A stretch of DNA of 64,000 nt from Blastococcus sp. (GCA_025465355.1 JAODNN010000089.1:27193-91192), one strand, 5' to 3'; shown: positions 17,687 through 26,971, counted from the first letter of the stretch. Numbers and translations: made by a program. Notes: generated by a model from the sequence alone, not told the origin.

Positions 17687-19118
17687 CCGGTGCGTCGACC
17701 GCCGCAGCCGGCCGCGGGTCGGGCAGCTCCCGGCCGCGGAAGCTGATGACCAGCCCCGCGGCGGCCACCGAGGCACAGCCGGCGAACAGCCACCCCAGCC
17801 CGTCGGGCCACGCGGCCGCGACCCCGGCCGTGCCGACCGCGGCGCCGACGAACCGCATCATGTTGAACAGCCCGAGGCCGGTCCCCTTCTGACCGGCAGG
17901 CGAGCGGGTGGCGCCGGTCAGCGCGGGCGTCTGGACCAGGGCGATCCCCACCCCGGCGGACACCAGCAGGGCGATGATCGGCACGAGGCGCTGCGCGCCG
18001 GAACCCAGCACCACCGCCAGCCCGATGTCGACAGCGACCAGCAGGCTCAATCCGGTACGCAGCACGGGACGGGGCCCGACCCGATCGGCGAGCACGCCGA
18101 CGACCGGCGCGAGCACCGCCCACACCAGGGGGAGCGCGAAGATGAGCACGCCGGTGACGGCGGCCGACAGCCGGGTGACGCCGGTCAGGTAGAGCGGCAC
18201 CGCGACCAGCACCGCGGCGAGGCTGCTCTGCTGGACGAACACCCCCGTCGCCGAGCGCAGCCACCGGATCTCGATCAGCAGCCGAGGATCGATGAACGGG
18301 GCCGCGCGCCGCAGCCCGGTGCGGACGAACACCGCGAGCGCGCAGACGCCGAGGACGGCGCCGACGACCGGCGCCCACACGGGGACGCCGGGCTGCGGAG
18401 CCGCGGTCGCCGCGGTCATGAGCAGCGCGACGCCGAGGGTGAGGGAACCGGCGCCGACGGGATCGATGCGGGCCGGCTGTCCGGAGTCGCGGGGAACGAC
18501 CCGCAGGGTCAGGGCCAGCACGCCCAGGGTGAGGGGCACGAGGGCGCCGAAGATGGCGCGCCAGCCGAACGCGTCGGCGACCAGGCCGCCGACCGGCGGC
18601 CCGATGGCCTGACCGATTCCGTTGGCCGCACCCCACGCGCCCATGACGCGGCTCCGCCGCTCCGGCGGGAAGCTGCGGGCCAGCATGCCCATGACGGCGG
18701 TCGGCACCGCGGCGCAACCCAGACCCTGCAACCCGCGGCTCACGACCATCAACGCCAGGGTGGGAGCCACGGCGGCACCGACGGTGCCGGCGAGCAGAAC
18801 CGACAGCGCGAGGACGAGGGTGCGACGGCGGCCCAGCCGGTCGCTGATCCATCCGGTCAACGGCATCGCGACGGCGAGCACGAGCACCGACGCCGACGCG
18901 ACCAGGACGCCCTGGGTGACCGGTGCGCCGAAGTCGGCGGTGATCTGGCGCAACGGGACGTTGACGATGTTGTTGCTGATCGTGCCCAGGACCGTGGCGC
19001 CGAGCAGGGCCGCCAGCAGCCAGCCGCGCCCGGCGGGGAGGGGAAGAACACTGCCGGGTCGTGTCGAGGGGCCCGGAGCGGCGGGAGTTACGTCGGGCTC
19101 CGTCGTCGTTTCCCGCAC
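17673..19118 (-). CDS. MFS transporter, DHA2 (EmrB/QacA-like) family
   Basis: 481 residues, GTG at 19118, about 14 membrane helices. The family marks are present: PLTGWISDRLGRRRTLVLAL between helices 2 and 3, and GAWGAANGIGQAIGPPVGGL in helix 5, typical of drug/H+ antiporters. An N-terminal tail of about 30 residues is cytoplasmic. It may export a toxic substrate or intermediate of the neighbouring pathway. Its start is divergent from the permease gene, sharing 176 bp that hold the TGTGCACA/TGCACA pair. Confidence 0.9.
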   Translation of the reverse strand: MRETTTEPDVTPAAPGPSTRPGSVLPLPAGRGWLLAALLGATVLGTISNNIVNVPLRQITADFGAPVTQGVLVASASVLVLAVAMPLTGWISDRLGRRRTLVLALSVLLAGTVGAAVAPTLALMVVSRGLQGLGCAAVPTAVMGMLARSFPPERRSRVMGAWGAANGIGQAIGPPVGGLVADAFGWRAIFGALVPLTLGVLALTLRVVPRDSGQPARIDPVGAGSLTLGVALLMTAATAAPQPGVPVWAPVVGAVLGVCALAVFVRTGLRRAAPFIDPRLLIEIRWLRSATGVFVQQSSLAAVLVAVPLYLTGVTRLSAAVTGVLIFALPLVWAVLAPVVGVLADRVGPRPVLRTGLSLLVAVDIGLAVVLGSGAQRLVPIIALLVSAGVGIALVQTPALTGATRSPAGQKGTGLGLFNMMRFVGAAVGTAGVAAAWPDGLGWLFAGCASVAAAGLVISFRGRELPDPRPAAAVDAPVRRG

Positions 19119-19186
19119 AACCGTCCCCTCATCACTCTTCCGGCCACCGATGGTTACACCCTGCTGAGCGACTCACTACAGCAAGC

Positions 19187-19217
19187 TGCACATTCCGGAG
19201 GCGCGCGACTGTGCACA
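19187..19217. promoter_or_regulatory. TGCACA plus TGTGCACA operator candidate
   Basis: TGCACA at 19187-19192 and perfect TGTGCACA at 19210-19217, with equivalent bases 25 bp apart; TGTGCACATC is identical to the site at 8648. Placed 78 bp upstream of the permease ATG and 69-99 bp upstream of the divergent MFS start. Confidence 0.6.
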
Positions 19218-19294
19218 TCACTGATGGACGGGCGGTGGCGGATCCAGGACCTTCGTCCCACATCACATCGGGCTCTCCCGCTTGAGGGGCAACC

Positions 19295-20962
19295 ATGCAT
19301 CTGACAGCAGCACACTGGATCTTCTTGGCGGGAGTCGTGGTCATCCTCGTCACGATGATCATGCGCAAGAACATCGTCGTGCCGGCCGTGGTGGCCACTT
19401 TCCTGACTGCCCTGGTCTTCACCGGCAGTCTGGCCACAGGTCTCTCGTCGGTGTTCAACGCCAGCCTCACGGCGGCGACCAACCTGTTCAGCATCTTCCT
19501 GATCATCGCGATGGTCACGGCGATGCTGCGCTCGCTGGAAGGGCTGGGGGCTGACCGGCGCATGGTGGCGCCGTTCCGGAAGGTCATGCGCAACGGGCAC
19601 CTGGCCTTCTGGACGCTGGTGATCATCACCTACTTCATCTCGCTGTTCTTCTGGCCGACCCCGGCCGTGCCACTCATCGGCGCGGTCCTGGTCCCGGTGG
19701 CGATCCGGGCGGGGCTGCGTCCGCTGGCGGCCGGCTTCACCGTCGCGATCGCCGGCCAGGGGATGGCGCTCTCTTCCGACTACGTCATCCGCGTGGCGCC
19801 GGGGCTCTCGGCGAAGGCCGCGAGCGCCGACCCCGCGGTCGTCGCCGACCGCGCGTTCGTGCTGTCGCTGATCGTGGGCGGCATCGCGCTGGCCATCGGC
19901 TACGCGATGGAGGTGCGCAAGATGCGCACGCCGTCCGACGAGTGGCTCGCCGACTGGGACTCGACCGCCGACCGCTCCGCGCTGGTCGCGGACGCCGAGC
20001 AGGTCATCGACGAGGACCCCTTCGGCGGCGTGGGCCACGGTGGAGCGGGCACCGGTGGTGGTGGCTCCGGACCTGGCTCCGGTCAGGGTGGGGTGACCGC
20101 GGGCGAGCGCGAGCTGGTCGGCGTCGGCGCGCGGACCGGCGTGTCCTCGCCGGTCGAGGCGCCGATCGTCGGCCACGGCATGGCGCTGCGGGGCACCCCC
20201 GCCGGTCAGCCGGTGCCCGCGGAGGCGCACACCATCGCCCCGGTCGAGAAGCCGCTCGCCTCGAAGTTCTTCGCGGTGTTCGTGCCGGTGGCATACCTGG
20301 CACTGATCGTCTACCTCGTCGTCGCCGCGCTGTCCGACTCGGTGCCCGACCTCAAGGGCGGGGATGCCGCTGCGCTGGTCGGCGGCATCGCGCTGCTCAC
20401 CATGTTCGGGGCTGCTTTCGCTCGCGACCGGTCGACGTTCATGGAGACCGCGGCCGAGCACATCGTCGACGGCCTGGTGTTCGCGTTCAAGGCCATGGGG
20501 GTCGTCCTGCCGATCGCCGGGTTCTTCTTCCTGGGCAACGGCGACTTCTCGGGGACGGTCATGAGCCTCGGCGAGGGCGTGAAGGGGCCGGCTTTCCTGT
20601 ACGACATGGTCGTGGCCGGCCAGTCCCACCTGCCCACGAGCGGCATCGTCACCGCCTTCGGCATCCTGCTGGTCGGCATGATCGCCGGGCTGGAGGGTTC
20701 CGGTTTCTCGGGGCTGCCGCTGACCGGGTCGCTGGCCGGGTCGCTGGCCCACGGGGCGGGCGTGAGCAGCCCGACGCTTGCGGCCATCGGGCAGATGGGC
20801 AACATCTGGTCCGGCGGCGGCACGCTGGTCGCCTGGTCCTCGCTGCTCGCCGTGGCCGGTTTCGCCCGGGTTCCCGTGGTCGAGCTGGCCCGGCGCTGCT
20901 TCGTGCCGGTCGTCGCGGGGTTGGTCGTCGCCACGGTCGCGGGGGTGGTGATCTTCGGCTAG
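19295..20962 (+). CDS. Ion-transporter-superfamily permease with Gly-rich loop
   Basis: 555 residues, ATG at 19295. About 10-12 membrane helices in two halves: the first ends near residue 205 (LSLIVGGIALAIGYAMEV), the second begins near 325 (KFFAVFVPVAYLALIVYLVV). Between them is a hydrophilic, glycine-rich cytoplasmic insert of about 115 residues. Motifs such as WPTPAVPLIGAVLVPVAIRAG and GLEGSGFSGLPLTGSLAG followed by LAHGAG recall the GntP/DcuC type of carboxylate uptake carrier, but I cannot assign it to one family. The regulatory site it shares with the HDO operon suggests it imports that pathway's substrate. A 25-bp perfect hairpin follows. Confidence 0.72.
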   Translation: MHLTAAHWIFLAGVVVILVTMIMRKNIVVPAVVATFLTALVFTGSLATGLSSVFNASLTAATNLFSIFLIIAMVTAMLRSLEGLGADRRMVAPFRKVMRNGHLAFWTLVIITYFISLFFWPTPAVPLIGAVLVPVAIRAGLRPLAAGFTVAIAGQGMALSSDYVIRVAPGLSAKAASADPAVVADRAFVLSLIVGGIALAIGYAMEVRKMRTPSDEWLADWDSTADRSALVADAEQVIDEDPFGGVGHGGAGTGGGGSGPGSGQGGVTAGERELVGVGARTGVSSPVEAPIVGHGMALRGTPAGQPVPAEAHTIAPVEKPLASKFFAVFVPVAYLALIVYLVVAALSDSVPDLKGGDAAALVGGIALLTMFGAAFARDRSTFMETAAEHIVDGLVFAFKAMGVVLPIAGFFFLGNGDFSGTVMSLGEGVKGPAFLYDMVVAGQSHLPTSGIVTAFGILLVGMIAGLEGSGFSGLPLTGSLAGSLAHGAGVSSPTLAAIGQMGNIWSGGGTLVAWSSLLAVAGFARVPVVELARRCFVPVVAGLVVATVAGVVIFG

Positions 20963-20986
20963 CAACCGCCCGGGTGCATCCAGGCC

Positions 20987-21040
20987 CCGACGCACAGCAG
21001 CCCCGGACCGCGCAGGCGGTCCGGGGCTGCTGTGCGTCGG
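20987..21040 (+). terminator. Perfect 25-bp stem terminator
   Basis: Arms 20987-21011 and 21016-21040 are exact reverse complements with loop GCAG, beginning 24 bp after the permease stop. No T run, as is usual in this GC range. It isolates the catabolic region from the AI-2E-type gene. Confidence 0.9.
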
Positions 21041-21129
21041 CGAACGTCCCGGCCGCGCGGCGCGTGTCGGCCGCGGTCGCGGGTATCAGGGCGGATACGC
21101 GGGGGCGGGCCGGCTACTGAGGAGATGCG

Positions 21130-22290
21130 GTGCACGCTCCGTCGAGAGACGCAGAACCGAACCCCTCGGGTGATGGGTCGACGACCACGATCGACGTCCC
21201 CCACGGCCACGGCGTCCCGTCCGGGTCATGGCCCTCGGGCACGACGCGGCCGCCCGACCCGCGGTGGCCCACCCGGCGCATCTTCGGCGCTGCGTTCACG
21301 GCGGGAACGGGTGTCGTCCTTGCCTACGTGCTGCTCGGTGCGATCGGGAGCGTCGCCGGGGAGCTCATCCTGATCGTGCTCGCGCTGGTCTTCGCCGTGG
21401 GCCTGGACCCGATCGTCTCCTGGCTCGCCCGCCACGGGTGGCGCCGGGGCTACGGCGTCACCGCAGTCATGACCGGATTCCTGCTCGTCCTGGCCGGCGT
21501 CTTCGCGGCGATCATCCCGCCGATCGTGACGTCGGTCGGTCAGCTCATCAAGGCGGCACCCGGGCTCATCCAGGAGTTGCAGGACCGCAGCAGCGTGCTG
21601 GGGCGGTTGAACGCGCGGTACCACGTCCTCGACGCGCTCAAGTCCCAGGTGGCCGGTGGCGGAGGAAAGCTGCCGGTGGGCGGCGTCCTGAACATCGGGC
21701 TGGCCGTCTTCGGCACGCTCGCCGCGGCGGTCACCGTCGTGGCCCTGACGATCTACTTCCTCGCCAACCTGCCGTCGATCCGCCGCGCGATCTACCGCAC
21801 GGTTCCCGCCAGCCGCCGCGCCCGGGTGCAGGAGCTCGGTGACGAGATCAGTGCCCGGACCGGTGGCTACGTGCTGGGCAACCTGCTGACCTCGCTCATT
21901 GCCGGGGTGGGCACCTTCGTGTTCCTCGAGATCGTGGGCGTGCCCTACGCGGTCGCCCTGGGCGTGCTCGTGGCCGTGCTGGACCTCATCCCGGTGGTCG
22001 GCTCGACCATCGGGGGGATCCTCGTCACGCTCGTGGCCCTCAGCGTCTCCACGGCCGTCGCCATCGCCAGCCTGATCTTCTACATCGTCTACCGAGTGCT
22101 CGAGGACTACCTGCTGACTCCGCGGGTCATGGACCGGGCCGTCGACGTTCCCCCCGTGCTGACCATCGTGGCGCTGCTGATCGGCGGGGCCCTGCTCGGG
22201 ATCGTCGGCGCCTTCCTCGCCATCCCCGTCGCGGCCGCCGTGCAGCTGGTGGTCACCCGCGTGGTGTGGCCACGACTGGACCAGGCCTGA
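21130..22290 (+). CDS. AI-2E transporter (PerM) family membrane protein
   Basis: 386 residues; GTG at 21130 with GAGGAG just upstream. After about 50 polar residues there are some eight membrane segments. The family signature is the C-terminal half: YVLGNLLTSLIAGVGTFVFL, GVPYAVALGVLVAVLDLIPV with VGSTIGG, and YRVLEDYLLTPRVMDRAVDV. Members export autoinducer-2 in E. coli or act as Na+/H+ antiporters elsewhere; most are uncharacterised and no luxS is near. Single gene. Confidence 0.9.
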   Translation: MHAPSRDAEPNPSGDGSTTTIDVPHGHGVPSGSWPSGTTRPPDPRWPTRRIFGAAFTAGTGVVLAYVLLGAIGSVAGELILIVLALVFAVGLDPIVSWLARHGWRRGYGVTAVMTGFLLVLAGVFAAIIPPIVTSVGQLIKAAPGLIQELQDRSSVLGRLNARYHVLDALKSQVAGGGGKLPVGGVLNIGLAVFGTLAAAVTVVALTIYFLANLPSIRRAIYRTVPASRRARVQELGDEISARTGGYVLGNLLTSLIAGVGTFVFLEIVGVPYAVALGVLVAVLDLIPVVGSTIGGILVTLVALSVSTAVAIASLIFYIVYRVLEDYLLTPRVMDRAVDVPPVLTIVALLIGGALLGIVGAFLAIPVAAAVQLVVTRVVWPRLDQA

Positions 22291-22353
22291 GCCGAGCGCG
22301 GGGGAGCGTCGACGTGGCAGGGTGGCCGGAGCCCAGCAGGAGGTGATGGCTGC

Positions 22354-23334
22354 GTGGACCTCCAGGAGGTCGCCGACGAGCTCTACCGGGTGCCGCCCGA
22401 GGAGTTCATCGCGCTGCGCAAGGCCCGTCAGGACCAGGCACGCGCCGAGGGCGACAAGGCGCTCGCCAAGGACATCGGAGCGCTGCCCAAACCCTCGGCC
22501 GCCGCCTGGGTCAGCAACCTGCTGGTGCGCGCCCATCGGCCGGAGATCGAGGGGCTCGTCGAACTGGGGAATCTGCTGCGGGAGGCGCAGCAGAACCTGG
22601 CCGGCGCCGAACTGAAGGCGCTGGACACCCAGCGACGCCAGTTGATCGCGGCGCTGACCCAGCAGGCCCGCTCGCTGGCATACGACGTCGGCCATCCCGT
22701 GAGCACGCAGGTGGCCGGCCAGGTCGAGGAGACGCTGCGGACCGCGATGAGCGATCCCGCCGCCGGGGACGCCCTGCTCACGGGCCGGCTCACGTCGCCG
22801 ATGTCCTACAACGGTGGTCTCGGGACGAGCCCTGCGCGCCCCGACCTGCGGCTGGTCCGGTCCCCGAGGCCCGACGTCTCCGACCGGGACCGCTCCAGGA
22901 CCGCCACCACCACACGGGACCGGCCGGCGACGACGCCCCGGGAACGGACGACTGCCGACGAGCGACGGGAGGCGCGGGAACGTGCCCTCGAGGAGAAGCG
23001 CCGCGCGGCCGAGGAGCAGCGCCGGCGGGAACTGGCCGAGGCGCGGCGGGCCGCCGACGAGGCGACGGTTCTCGCGGAGGAGGCGCACGCGGCGGCCGAG
23101 GAGCAGCGGCAGCGCGTCGCGGAGCTCGACGACCGCCGGTCGCAGCTGCAGGCGCGGGTGGCCGAACTCGGTGACGAGCTCGCGGAGGCCGAACGCGCGG
23201 CCGCCGACGTCGCGGCCCGCCTGAAGGCGGCCGAGCGCCGTCGGAAAGCCGCCGAACGCGAGGCCACCGAGGCGGCTGGGAACCGCGACCGCGCCGTCGC
23301 CCATGCGGACGAACTGGCCCACCGGGCGGACTGA
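22354..23334 (+). CDS. Coiled-coil protein of unknown function
   Basis: 326 residues from GTG at 22354, preceded by AGGAGG. Residues 1-140 form a helical domain (EVADELYRVPPEEFIALRKA; LPKPSAAAWVSNLLVRAHRP) that I recognise only as conserved in actinobacterial hypothetical proteins. Residues 210-326 are a long, highly charged Glu/Arg/Ala coiled coil (EKRRAAEEQRRRELAEARRA and on). No membrane segment or signal. A scaffold, chromosome- or septum-associated role is possible but not shown. Convergent with the DinB gene. Confidence 0.75.
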   Translation: MDLQEVADELYRVPPEEFIALRKARQDQARAEGDKALAKDIGALPKPSAAAWVSNLLVRAHRPEIEGLVELGNLLREAQQNLAGAELKALDTQRRQLIAALTQQARSLAYDVGHPVSTQVAGQVEETLRTAMSDPAAGDALLTGRLTSPMSYNGGLGTSPARPDLRLVRSPRPDVSDRDRSRTATTTRDRPATTPRERTTADERREARERALEEKRRAAEEQRRRELAEARRAADEATVLAEEAHAAAEEQRQRVAELDDRRSQLQARVAELGDELAEAERAAADVAARLKAAERRRKAAEREATEAAGNRDRAVAHADELAHRAD

Positions 23335-23382
23335 TCGCACATACCGCCCCCTCGGCCGGCCGGCGGCCGGGTCGACACGAGT

Positions 23383-23901
23383 TCAGCCCATCGTCTTCTG
23401 ACCGTCGATCGCCTCCCGCAGGATGTCGGCGTGGCCGGCGTGCTGGGACGTCTCGGCGAGAATGTGCAGCAGCGTCCGGCGGGCCGACCAGTGCGCGCCC
23501 GGCTCGAACCACGGGGCCTGGGGCAGCGGGTGGCCCGCGTCGAGGTCGGGCAGCGTAGCCACGAGTTCGTCGGTGCGCCGGGCGACGGCGTCGTAGTCGG
23601 CCAGCAGGCCGGCCAGCGTCTCGCCGGGCTCGAGCCGCCACTGCCTGGCCCACTCCTCGGGGTCGCCGCCCAACGCCTCGGGGCCGCCCTCGATGAAGCG
23701 CGCCCACGTCGCCTCCGTCGCGGCGACGTGCTTGATCAGCGTGGCCAGGCACAGCTCGCTCACGGTCGTGCGCTGCGCGGCCTGCTCATCGGTGAGGTCA
23801 CGGACGGCGAATCGCAGGAAGCCGCGGTGCCGGTCGAGGGACTCGATCAGATCGGCACGCTCGCCGGTCAGGGTCGTCCTGGTGGTGTCGGTGCCGGTCA
23901 C
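23383..23901 (-). CDS. DinB-family (DUF664) protein
   Basis: 172 residues, GTG at 23901. A four-helix DinB fold with the DUF664 pattern: ERADLIESLDRHRGFLRFAV, LIKHVAATEATWARFIEGG, and the closing LLHILAETSQHAGHADILRE followed by AIDG, whose histidines are candidate metal ligands. Related actinobacterial proteins are mycothiol-dependent S-transferases or isomerases, so this could be a bacillithiol/mycothiol-S-transferase-like detoxification enzyme. No operon partner. Confidence 0.88.
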   Translation of the reverse strand: MTGTDTTRTTLTGERADLIESLDRHRGFLRFAVRDLTDEQAAQRTTVSELCLATLIKHVAATEATWARFIEGGPEALGGDPEEWARQWRLEPGETLAGLLADYDAVARRTDELVATLPDLDAGHPLPQAPWFEPGAHWSARRTLLHILAETSQHAGHADILREAIDGQKTMG

Positions 23902-24051
23902 GGGGATCCGCCTCTCGGAGTCGATCGGTCACGTCTGACGCTACGGAGAACGGGTGACAGTTTCTGCCCACGACGGCGAAGGATCTGGCGGCAGCGGCGC
24001 CCGGCCGGGGACCGCTCTGCGAGGGGCAGCTACCCCACCTAGCGTGGTCAC

Positions 24052-24858
24052 ATGGCGGCTTCCACCGGACGCGTCGCGATCGTCACCGGCTCCGAGTCGG
24101 GCATCGGCCGGGCCGTCGCCGTGGCGCTGGCCGAGCAGGGCTGCGACGTCGGCATCACCTGGTACCGCGAGGAGGGCGAGGGGCGGGCCACCGCGGACGA
24201 GGTCCGTGGCCTGGGCCGACGCGCGGAGGTACGGCACCTGGACCTCACCCGTCTGCCGGACGCCGCTGACGTGATGGACGAGCTGGCCGAGGCGCTCGGC
24301 GGTGTCGACGTCCTGGTCAACGACGCCGGCACGGGCCACTCGACCCGGCTGCTCGACCTGGACCTCGGCACCTGGCGCGAGGTCCTGGCCACCGATCTCG
24401 ACGGCGCCTTCCTCTGCCTGCAGCGGGCCGCCCGCCGCATGGTCGCCGCGGGCCGCGGCGGCCGGATCATCAACATCACCAGCGTCCACGAGCACCAGCC
24501 ACGGGTCGGCGCGGCCGCCTACTGCGCGGCCAAGGGCGGCCTCGGCCTGCTCACCAAGGTGGCGGCGTTGGAACTGTCCGAGCACGGCATCACCGTCAAC
24601 TCCGTCGCGCCCGGAGAGATCGCCACACCCATGACCGGCCAGGAGGACGAGGACCCGACCGCCCCCGGTCACCGCCGGCCCGGCGTGCCGCTCGGGCGTC
24701 CTGGAGACGCCCGGGAGGTGGCGGCGGTGGTCGCGTTCCTTGCCTCACCGGCGGCGAGCTACGTCACGGGCGCGTCCTGGCCGGTGGACGGCGGGATGCT
24801 GCAGATGGGCCCGATGGCGGGCTCGCACATGACGTCCGACGACTGGCGCCGCCCCTGA
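24052..24858 (+). CDS. SDR-family oxidoreductase
   Basis: 268 residues, ATG at 24052. Classical short-chain dehydrogenase: cofactor motif TGSESGIGRAVAVALAEQG, LVNDAG (Asp in place of the usual second Asn), catalytic Ser in NITSVHEHQ and Y-x3-K in AAYCAAKGG, and the closing YVTGASWPVDGGML. NAD(P)-dependent alcohol or ketone oxidoreduction; resembles glucose 1-dehydrogenase-type SDRs. Stands alone; convergent with the protease gene. Confidence 0.92.
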   Translation: MAASTGRVAIVTGSESGIGRAVAVALAEQGCDVGITWYREEGEGRATADEVRGLGRRAEVRHLDLTRLPDAADVMDELAEALGGVDVLVNDAGTGHSTRLLDLDLGTWREVLATDLDGAFLCLQRAARRMVAAGRGGRIINITSVHEHQPRVGAAAYCAAKGGLGLLTKVAALELSEHGITVNSVAPGEIATPMTGQEDEDPTAPGHRRPGVPLGRPGDAREVAAVVAFLASPAASYVTGASWPVDGGMLQMGPMAGSHMTSDDWRRP

Positions 24859-24893
24859 CGGACGGAGGGGGCAGCGCCAGGGGAGCGGGCCGG

Positions 24894-25865
24894 TCACCCG
24901 CCGGTGAGCTCCGTGGGCGCGGTGATCACGTCCACCATCGCCCCCCGCCGGTAGACGGTCATGGGCAGTGGCTGCCCGATCGCGTCGGCGAACAGCCGGC
25001 GCTGGAGGCTCTGCGCGTCCGCGACGGGACGGTTGCCTGCCTCGAGCACGAGGTCGCCGGCCTTCAGCCCCGCGCGGTCCGCCGGCGATCCCGGGACGAC
25101 GTCGACGATGCGTAGCCCCATCCGCCGGCCGGTGCGTTCGGCGAGCGGTCCCGGAAGTGGCGCTGGCGTGCTGACCAGCCCCAGGTACGCGCGGCGCACG
25201 CGGCCCTCGCTGACCAGGGTGCCGATGATCCGGCGGGTCGTGTCGTTGATCGGCACCGCCAGTCCGAGCCCCCAGCCGGCCACCGCGGTATTGATGCCGA
25301 CCACCCTCGAGAAGCTGTCCGCGAGCGCACCGCCGGAGTTCCCGGGGTTCAGCGCCGCGTCGGTCTGGATCACGTCCTCGACCACCCGCGCCGTCCGCCC
25401 CTCCCGGGTGGGCAGTGACCGGCCCAGCCCGCTGACCACCCCGGCGGTGACGGAACCCGCGAGGCCGAGCGGGTTGCCCACCGCGACCACGAGCTGGCCG
25501 ACCCGCAGCGTGCCGGCGTCGCCGAGGGCGGCGGCCGGAGGCGTTCCCGTCCGGGCCCGCACCACGGCCAGGTCCGACAGCGGATCGGCGCCGATGACGT
25601 CGACCGCGGCCTCGGTGCCGTCGCTGAAGACCGCCCTGCCGCGGCCGGCGTTCGAGACGACGTGGGCGTTGGTCAGCAGCAGCCCGTCGTCGGTGACGAC
25701 GACGGCGGACCCGGCGCCCGACCGGCCGCCGCCAGTGGTGACCTCGAGCGCGGCGACATGCGGGGTCAGGTCCGCCGCGACCGAGGTGACGATCCGGGAG
25801 TAGGCGTCCAGGGGTGCCTCGGGCTGGCGCTCGGGGGCCATCCCGGGATCGGGGGCCAGGCTCAT
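24894..25865 (-). CDS. HtrA/DegP-like serine protease with PDZ domain
   Basis: 323 residues from ATG at 25865, chosen for the GGAGG site just upstream; the frame continues to 25952 without support. Trypsin-like triad: H68 (LTNAHVVSN), D98 (DPLSDLAVV) and S177 (NPGNSGGAL). A PDZ domain occupies about residues 225-320 (LRIVDVVPGSPADRAGLKAG). Unlike classical HtrA it has neither a signal peptide nor a membrane anchor, so it seems cytoplasmic. Protein quality control or regulated proteolysis is likely. Confidence 0.9.
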   Translation of the reverse strand: MSLAPDPGMAPERQPEAPLDAYSRIVTSVAADLTPHVAALEVTTGGGRSGAGSAVVVTDDGLLLTNAHVVSNAGRGRAVFSDGTEAAVDVIGADPLSDLAVVRARTGTPPAAALGDAGTLRVGQLVVAVGNPLGLAGSVTAGVVSGLGRSLPTREGRTARVVEDVIQTDAALNPGNSGGALADSFSRVVGINTAVAGWGLGLAVPINDTTRRIIGTLVSEGRVRRAYLGLVSTPAPLPGPLAERTGRRMGLRIVDVVPGSPADRAGLKAGDLVLEAGNRPVADAQSLQRRLFADAIGQPLPMTVYRRGAMVDVITAPTELTGG

Positions 25866-26041
25866 CGCGCACCTCCTGATTACCGGCTTACAAGCAGTGA
25901 ACGCCTCCGACAGCCGCCTGCCCACCCTCGCGGTCATGCCGTCAGCGAACACGCACGCCCGGAACTCACCGACGTCCTCGACTGCACCACCCCGCGGTAA
26001 CCCTGGCGATGGTCGGCGGCGGTTCCCCCGAGCAGGTCCGG

Positions 26042-26971
26042 TCAGCCTCTGCGGCCGCTGCGCTTCTGCTGGTAGAGGTCGGCGTCGGCCCGAGCGAGGA
26101 CCGCGGCGAGTGTGTCGCCCGCCTGGGCGGTTGCCACCCCGACCGACCAGGCGAAGGCATGGGTGCCTTCGAGCTGGCTGAGGAACTCCCAGGTGCCGGT
26201 CTCATCGGTGGCGGGGAGGCAGAGCACGAACTCGTCGCCGCCGTAGCGGCCGAGCAGATCCGCCCGCCGGAGCCGGGTGGTCCAGCCGGCGGTGAGGTCC
26301 CGGAGCAGGACGTCGCCGGCGCCGTGGCCCTGCCGGTCGTTGACCTCCTTGAAGTCGTCCAGGTCGATGATCACGAAGCTGAGCGGCTCACCGGTGCGGG
26401 CTGCGCGGGCGAGGTTGCGCTCGGCCTCGGCCTCCCAGGCGCGCCGGTTGGCGACGCCGGTGAGCGGATCGGTGGCCGCGGCGATCCGCAGACTGCCGGC
26501 CAGCCGCCCCTGCACCTCGGCCAGGGCGATCACGGAGACGACTGCGGTCAGCCACTGCAGCGTGAACCCGCTCGGCGTCGCGGCGACCGCGCCGGCGGTG
26601 GCCGCGGCCACCAGGAGTGCTGCGTGCAGGCGCGCGGCGCGCAAGGAGAAGAAGTGCGCGGTGTACAGGGCGAGGGCGATCAGGGAGGGGGCCAGGCCGA
26701 CGATCCCGACGGCGGTGGCCGAGCGCCAGGCGAGCACGCCGATCAGCCCGCTCATGAGAGCGACCACCAGATGCAGGGCTGCCCAGCTCACGCGGCGGCT
26801 CACCGCCCACAGCGCGGCCCCCCCGGCCAGCCCGATGATCGCGAGGGCGCCCAGCAGACCCACGGGCGATTCGGGGTGCTGGGGGTGGAGCGCCGCGACG
26901 AGGCACAGGCCGCCGCTGACGGCGTAGAGCACCGCCAGCAGCACCGCCGCCGTCCTCCGCTCCACCTGCAT
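26042..26971 (-). CDS. GGDEF diguanylate cyclase, membrane-anchored
   Basis: 309 residues. I place the start at ATG 26971 because GGGAGG lies 9 bp upstream; ATG 26980 abuts that site. Five or so N-terminal helices (to about residue 152) form a membrane sensor region, followed by the cyclase domain: DPLTGVANRRAW, FVIIDLDDFKEVND, and an intact GGDEF at 244-248. An RxxD inhibitory site (R235-D238) is present, so feedback inhibition by cyclic-di-GMP is expected. No EAL domain. It makes c-di-GMP from GTP in response to an unknown membrane or extracellular cue. Confidence 0.93.
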   Translation of the reverse strand: MQVERRTAAVLLAVLYAVSGGLCLVAALHPQHPESPVGLLGALAIIGLAGGAALWAVSRRVSWAALHLVVALMSGLIGVLAWRSATAVGIVGLAPSLIALALYTAHFFSLRAARLHAALLVAAATAGAVAATPSGFTLQWLTAVVSVIALAEVQGRLAGSLRIAAATDPLTGVANRRAWEAEAERNLARAARTGEPLSFVIIDLDDFKEVNDRQGHGAGDVLLRDLTAGWTTRLRRADLLGRYGGDEFVLCLPATDETGTWEFLSQLEGTHAFAWSVGVATAQAGDTLAAVLARADADLYQQKRSGRRG

